Source: Verrucomicrobia subdivision 3 bacterium UBA7542
GTDB taxonomy: Bacteria; Verrucomicrobiota; Verrucomicrobiia; Limisphaerales; UBA11358
Reading direction: 5' to 3'
NCBI GenBank assembly: GCA_002479245.1
Contig: DLMG01000359.1
Span: 1-15,034 of the forward strand
Length of the DNA: 15,034 bases
Under the pieces are notes generated by a model. The model worked only from the letters and a program-made list of their open reading frames with translations, was not told the DNA's origin and made no database searches. This document shows, one piece after another, positions 13,161 to 15,034 of this stretch. Positions within the stretch are counted from its first letter, which is position 1. Each line of letters opens with the position of its first letter. A program made the translations under genes and the position numbers.

Positions 13161-14326
13161 ACCAAAGACAAAACGGCTTCGACCGCGCGCTCGATGCTGA
13201 TGCCGTTCAGGCAGCGGAAATCAATCGGGCATTCGCGCAAAAAGCAGGGTGAGCACAGGGCGTCGGATTTGAGCAGCCGGTGCTGCGGGTCGCCCGGCAG
13301 GCCCGGCCCGGTGAGTTCCGGCGACGTGCTGCCGAAGGGGACGACGACCGGGATGCCCAGCGCGGCGGCCACGTGCATCGGGCCGGAATCGTTCGTGAGC
13401 AACACGCGGCAAATTTTTAGCAGCGCCATCAGCTCGCGGAGTGAGGTTTTCCCGGCGAGATTTAAAATTGCGGATGGCGGACTGGGGATTGCGGATTCGA
13501 TCCGGTCGGCAATGGCCGTGTCGGCCTGGCCGCCGAAAACCAGCCAGGTGCAATTTGTCTGGTTTTGGATTTCGCGAGCGGTGGCGATGAATTTTTCCAT
13601 CGGCCAGCGTTTGGCCGGGCCGTATTCCGCGCCGGGGTTCAGCCCGAAGAGTGGCCGCTCAATTTCATTCAGGCCGAATTTTTTCCTCACGGCTTCAATT
13701 TCGCCAGGGGTCACAACCAACTGCGGCGGCAGCGGTTCCGGGTTGGCACCCAGCGCGGCGACGAGATGCAGATACTCATGAATCTGGTGGGCCGTAGCCG
13801 CGCTTGTGAAAGCGCGGTCGTTGCGGTCAGTCCGCCGACTCACGTCGGCGGCTACAAGTTGTCGGATTTCACCAACGGAGCGCTTCTGCATTTTCACCGC
13901 GCCGGGGCGCGAAGCGACGGTTTGTGTTAAAAACCAATTCCGCCACGGGCGCGTATAACCGATGCGTTGCGGAATTCCCGCCAGCCAGACTTCGAGCGCG
14001 GAGCGGGGTGAATTTGGCAGCACGAGTGCGAGATCAAAATTCCCGGCGCGCAATTTTTGACCCACGGAAAACACGCTTTCGTCCGGGGCAATGGAAATTA
14101 TCTCGTTCACTGCTGGATGAGCGAGCCAGAGGTCGCGCAGTTTTTCCGGCGTGAGCAACGTGATCTGCCCCTCGGGAAAACGTTCCCGCAATCGCATCAG
14201 CGCCGGCGTGGTCATGACCGCGTCGCCCAGCCAGTTGGTGCCGCGCACCAAGATTCTGCGCGGATGGAGTCCGCCTTCGCTTTGCTTCGACGCGACGAGG
14301 ATGGAGGATGGAAGATGGCTGTTCAT
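13157..14326 (-). CDS. waaF: WaaF-like ADP-heptose:LPS heptosyltransferase, with repeat-derived insertions
   Basis: Family 9 glycosyltransferase that adds heptose to the LPS inner core at the cytoplasmic face. 389 residues, about 40 longer than usual. The conserved N-terminal block RILVRGTNWLGDAVMTTPAL begins only at residue 24; the donor-site blocks are NPGAEYGPAKRWP (230-242), TNDSGPMHVAAALGIP (311-326) and FGSTSPELTGP (331-341), followed by CSPCFLRECP (358-367). Three parts look repeat-encoded: residues 4-11 (HLPSSILV), 158-178 (VAADVSRRTDRNDR and following, from the hairpin element 13794-13855), and about 277-290 (ESAIPSPPSAILNL). The frame is intact throughout and all catalytic blocks remain, so the enzyme is probably active. 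ATG 14326 is the only plausible start. It lies 17 bases after the acyltransferase. Heptosyltransferase II is preferred over I on the GAEFGPAKRWP-like block. Confidence 0.9.
   Translation of the reverse strand: MNSHLPSSILVASKQSEGGLHPRRILVRGTNWLGDAVMTTPALMRLRERFPEGQITLLTPEKLRDLWLAHPAVNEIISIAPDESVFSVGQKLRAGNFDLALVLPNSPRSALEVWLAGIPQRIGYTRPWRNWFLTQTVASRPGAVKMQKRSVGEIRQLVAADVSRRTDRNDRAFTSAATAHQIHEYLHLVAALGANPEPLPPQLVVTPGEIEAVRKKFGLNEIERPLFGLNPGAEYGPAKRWPMEKFIATAREIQNQTNCTWLVFGGQADTAIADRIESAIPSPPSAILNLAGKTSLRELMALLKICRVLLTNDSGPMHVAAALGIPVVVPFGSTSPELTGPGLPGDPQHRLLKSDALCSPCFLRECPIDFRCLNGISIERAVEAVLSLV
13459..13500. repeat. Low-complexity repeat inside waaF (AATCCGCAATCC type)
   Basis: On the minus strand this reads as ATCCGCAATCC followed by related CGCAAT units and AATTTTAAAT. 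In another frame it gives NPQSAIRN, a peptide common in repeat-derived small ORFs (memory). It encodes about residues 277-290 of the heptosyltransferase, probably in a surface loop. Confidence 0.5.
13794..13855. repeat. 62-base double-hairpin element inside waaF
   Basis: Ends GTAGCC (13794-13799) and GGCTAC (13850-13855) are inverted. Within it are two perfect 8-base stems with 4-base loops: CCGCGCTT/AAGCGCGG (13798-13817) and CCGCCGAC/GTCGGCGG (13832-13851). The second hairpin matches 13091-13106 and the ends match those of the element at 8372-8437. It encodes 21 in-frame residues of the heptosyltransferase. Confidence 0.8.
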
Positions 14327-14363
14327 GGCGGTTTTTCCATTTTCTATCCTCCATCCTCCATCT
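14299..14363. repeat. Inverted low-complexity repeat across the acyltransferase-waaF junction
   Basis: The plus strand has GAGGATGGAGGATGGAAGAT at 14298-14317 and its near complement ATCCTCCATCCTCCATCTTC at 14346-14365. The first arm encodes the start of the heptosyltransferase (residues 4-10), the second the last residues (KMEDGG) and the stop codon TAG (14346-14344) of the acyltransferase. The 17-base gap and the ATG lie in the loop. Confidence 0.75.
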
Positions 14364-15034
14364 TCGCTTTCGTTTCCGCCGCTTTCCAGCGGCGGTGGAC
14401 CCAGAACCAGTTGGCCGGGTCGCAGCGGACGGCGGCTTCAAAAGCGCGATTGACGTCGCCCATGATTTCCCCAGATGGACGGGGATGGTTGTTTTCGTGC
14501 GTGGGAATTTTTTCGCCGAGTTCGATCCTCCATTTCGCCAGTGCGACGCGGTAGCAGAAGCCGGTGAAGAGTTCGCATTGATAGCGCAAGGCGAACACGG
14601 CAGGCGCGAGCGTGGTGGAACAGTCGTGGCCGAGGAACGGTGCCCGGAGGCCGTTGGAGCTTTGGTCGGTGAGCAGGCCGAGGAGGACGCCTCCCCGGTT
14701 CATCGCGGCGCGGAGCAGCGGGCCGTCGGTGCGGCGCTCGAAGAAAAGACAGCCACTGCGCGTGCGCAAATCCTGCATGAGCCGGTTGAACGCAGGCTGC
14801 TTGAGTGCGCGGTAGGTCGTGGCAATCTGGTAATCCGGCCGGACGTCTTGAATCCGCGCGTTAAGCTCGAAGTTGCCGAAGTGGCCGATGGCGATGACGG
14901 CGCTGCGCGGCGGCTCGTCGCCGGATTTTTGCGGCAGGCGGTCAATGCCGGCGAATTCGACATGCGGGCGCAATTCGTCAAAAGTCATCGCGGCGGTTTT
15001 GATGGCGCCGACGTAATTTTCGCCAATGCGCCGG
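14344..15034 (-). CDS. LpxL/HtrB-like lipid A acyltransferase (5' end cut by window)
   Basis: C-terminal 229 residues of an inner-membrane lysophospholipid acyltransferase-type protein, probably adding a secondary acyl chain to lipid A or its KDO-bearing form. The frame is open to the window edge, so the ATG at 14988 is internal, not the start. The catalytic H-x4-E motif is HFGNFE at about residues 51-56 of the visible part; downstream are LLTDQSSNG (about 134-142), where the family has a conserved DQ, and the closing NWFWVHRRWK, a hallmark of LpxL/LpxM proteins. The last residues, KMEDGG, come from repeat DNA. It precedes waaF by 17 bases, so both probably share a transcript serving LPS synthesis. 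Which acyl chain it adds cannot be told. Confidence 0.88.
   Translation of the reverse strand, partial: RRIGENYVGAIKTAAMTFDELRPHVEFAGIDRLPQKSGDEPPRSAVIAIGHFGNFELNARIQDVRPDYQIATTYRALKQPAFNRLMQDLRTRSGCLFFERRTDGPLLRAAMNRGGVLLGLLTDQSSNGLRAPFLGHDCSTTLAPAVFALRYQCELFTGFCYRVALAKWRIELGEKIPTHENNHPRPSGEIMGDVNRAFEAAVRCDPANWFWVHRRWKAAETKAKMEDGG

Overview
The window is a fragment of a Gram-negative chromosome in which every convincing gene lies on the minus strand, so transcription runs from high to low coordinates. The gene set (metal-type KdsA, the kdsC-lptC-lptA-lptB order, heptosyltransferase plus lipid A-type acyltransferase, cyanobacterial-style GlgC) and the dense population of palindromic and low-complexity repeats between genes suggest a member of the Verrucomicrobiota, perhaps the Pedosphaera/Limisphaerales branch. 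That assignment is inference from style; no rRNA or marker gene is present to prove it.

Layout in the direction of transcription. (1) 15034-13157: 3' part of an LpxL/HtrB-like acyltransferase, then a WaaF-like heptosyltransferase, both envelope lipopolysaccharide genes. (2) 12945-8472: a regulated transport operon made of a GntR/YtrA-type repressor with a clear promoter-operator, an ABC ATPase, a repeat-filled linking ORF, and a large two-part ABC-2 permease that carries a C-terminal RCC1-like beta-propeller. (3) 8298-6048: serine O-acetyltransferase (cysteine synthesis) overlapping the ribosome-associated GTPase HflX. (4) 5791-4429: glgC (ADP-glucose synthesis for glycogen) with its own promoter. 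(5) 3972-3272: a VapBC-type toxin-antitoxin pair with a palindromic operator over the antitoxin start. (6) 3226-1: kdsA-kdsC-lptC-lptA-lptB, joining KDO synthesis to the LPS export machine, with the last four genes overlapping or abutting.

The gaps between genes hold almost no unique sequence. They contain several families of imperfect and perfect inverted repeats, some in two or three copies within the window, and short tandem motifs. These repeats sit very close to stop codons, and in places they form part of reading frames: the start, a 21-residue internal segment and probably a third segment of the heptosyltransferase, the C-terminus of the acyltransferase, and most of the 120-codon ORF that bridges the ABC ATPase and permease.

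The most unusual items are the ABC permease-beta-propeller fusion, the repeat-built ORF linked to its neighbours by ATGA overlaps at both ends, and the repeat insertions inside waaF. No RNA genes, CRISPR array, insertion sequence transposase or clear intrinsic terminator was seen.
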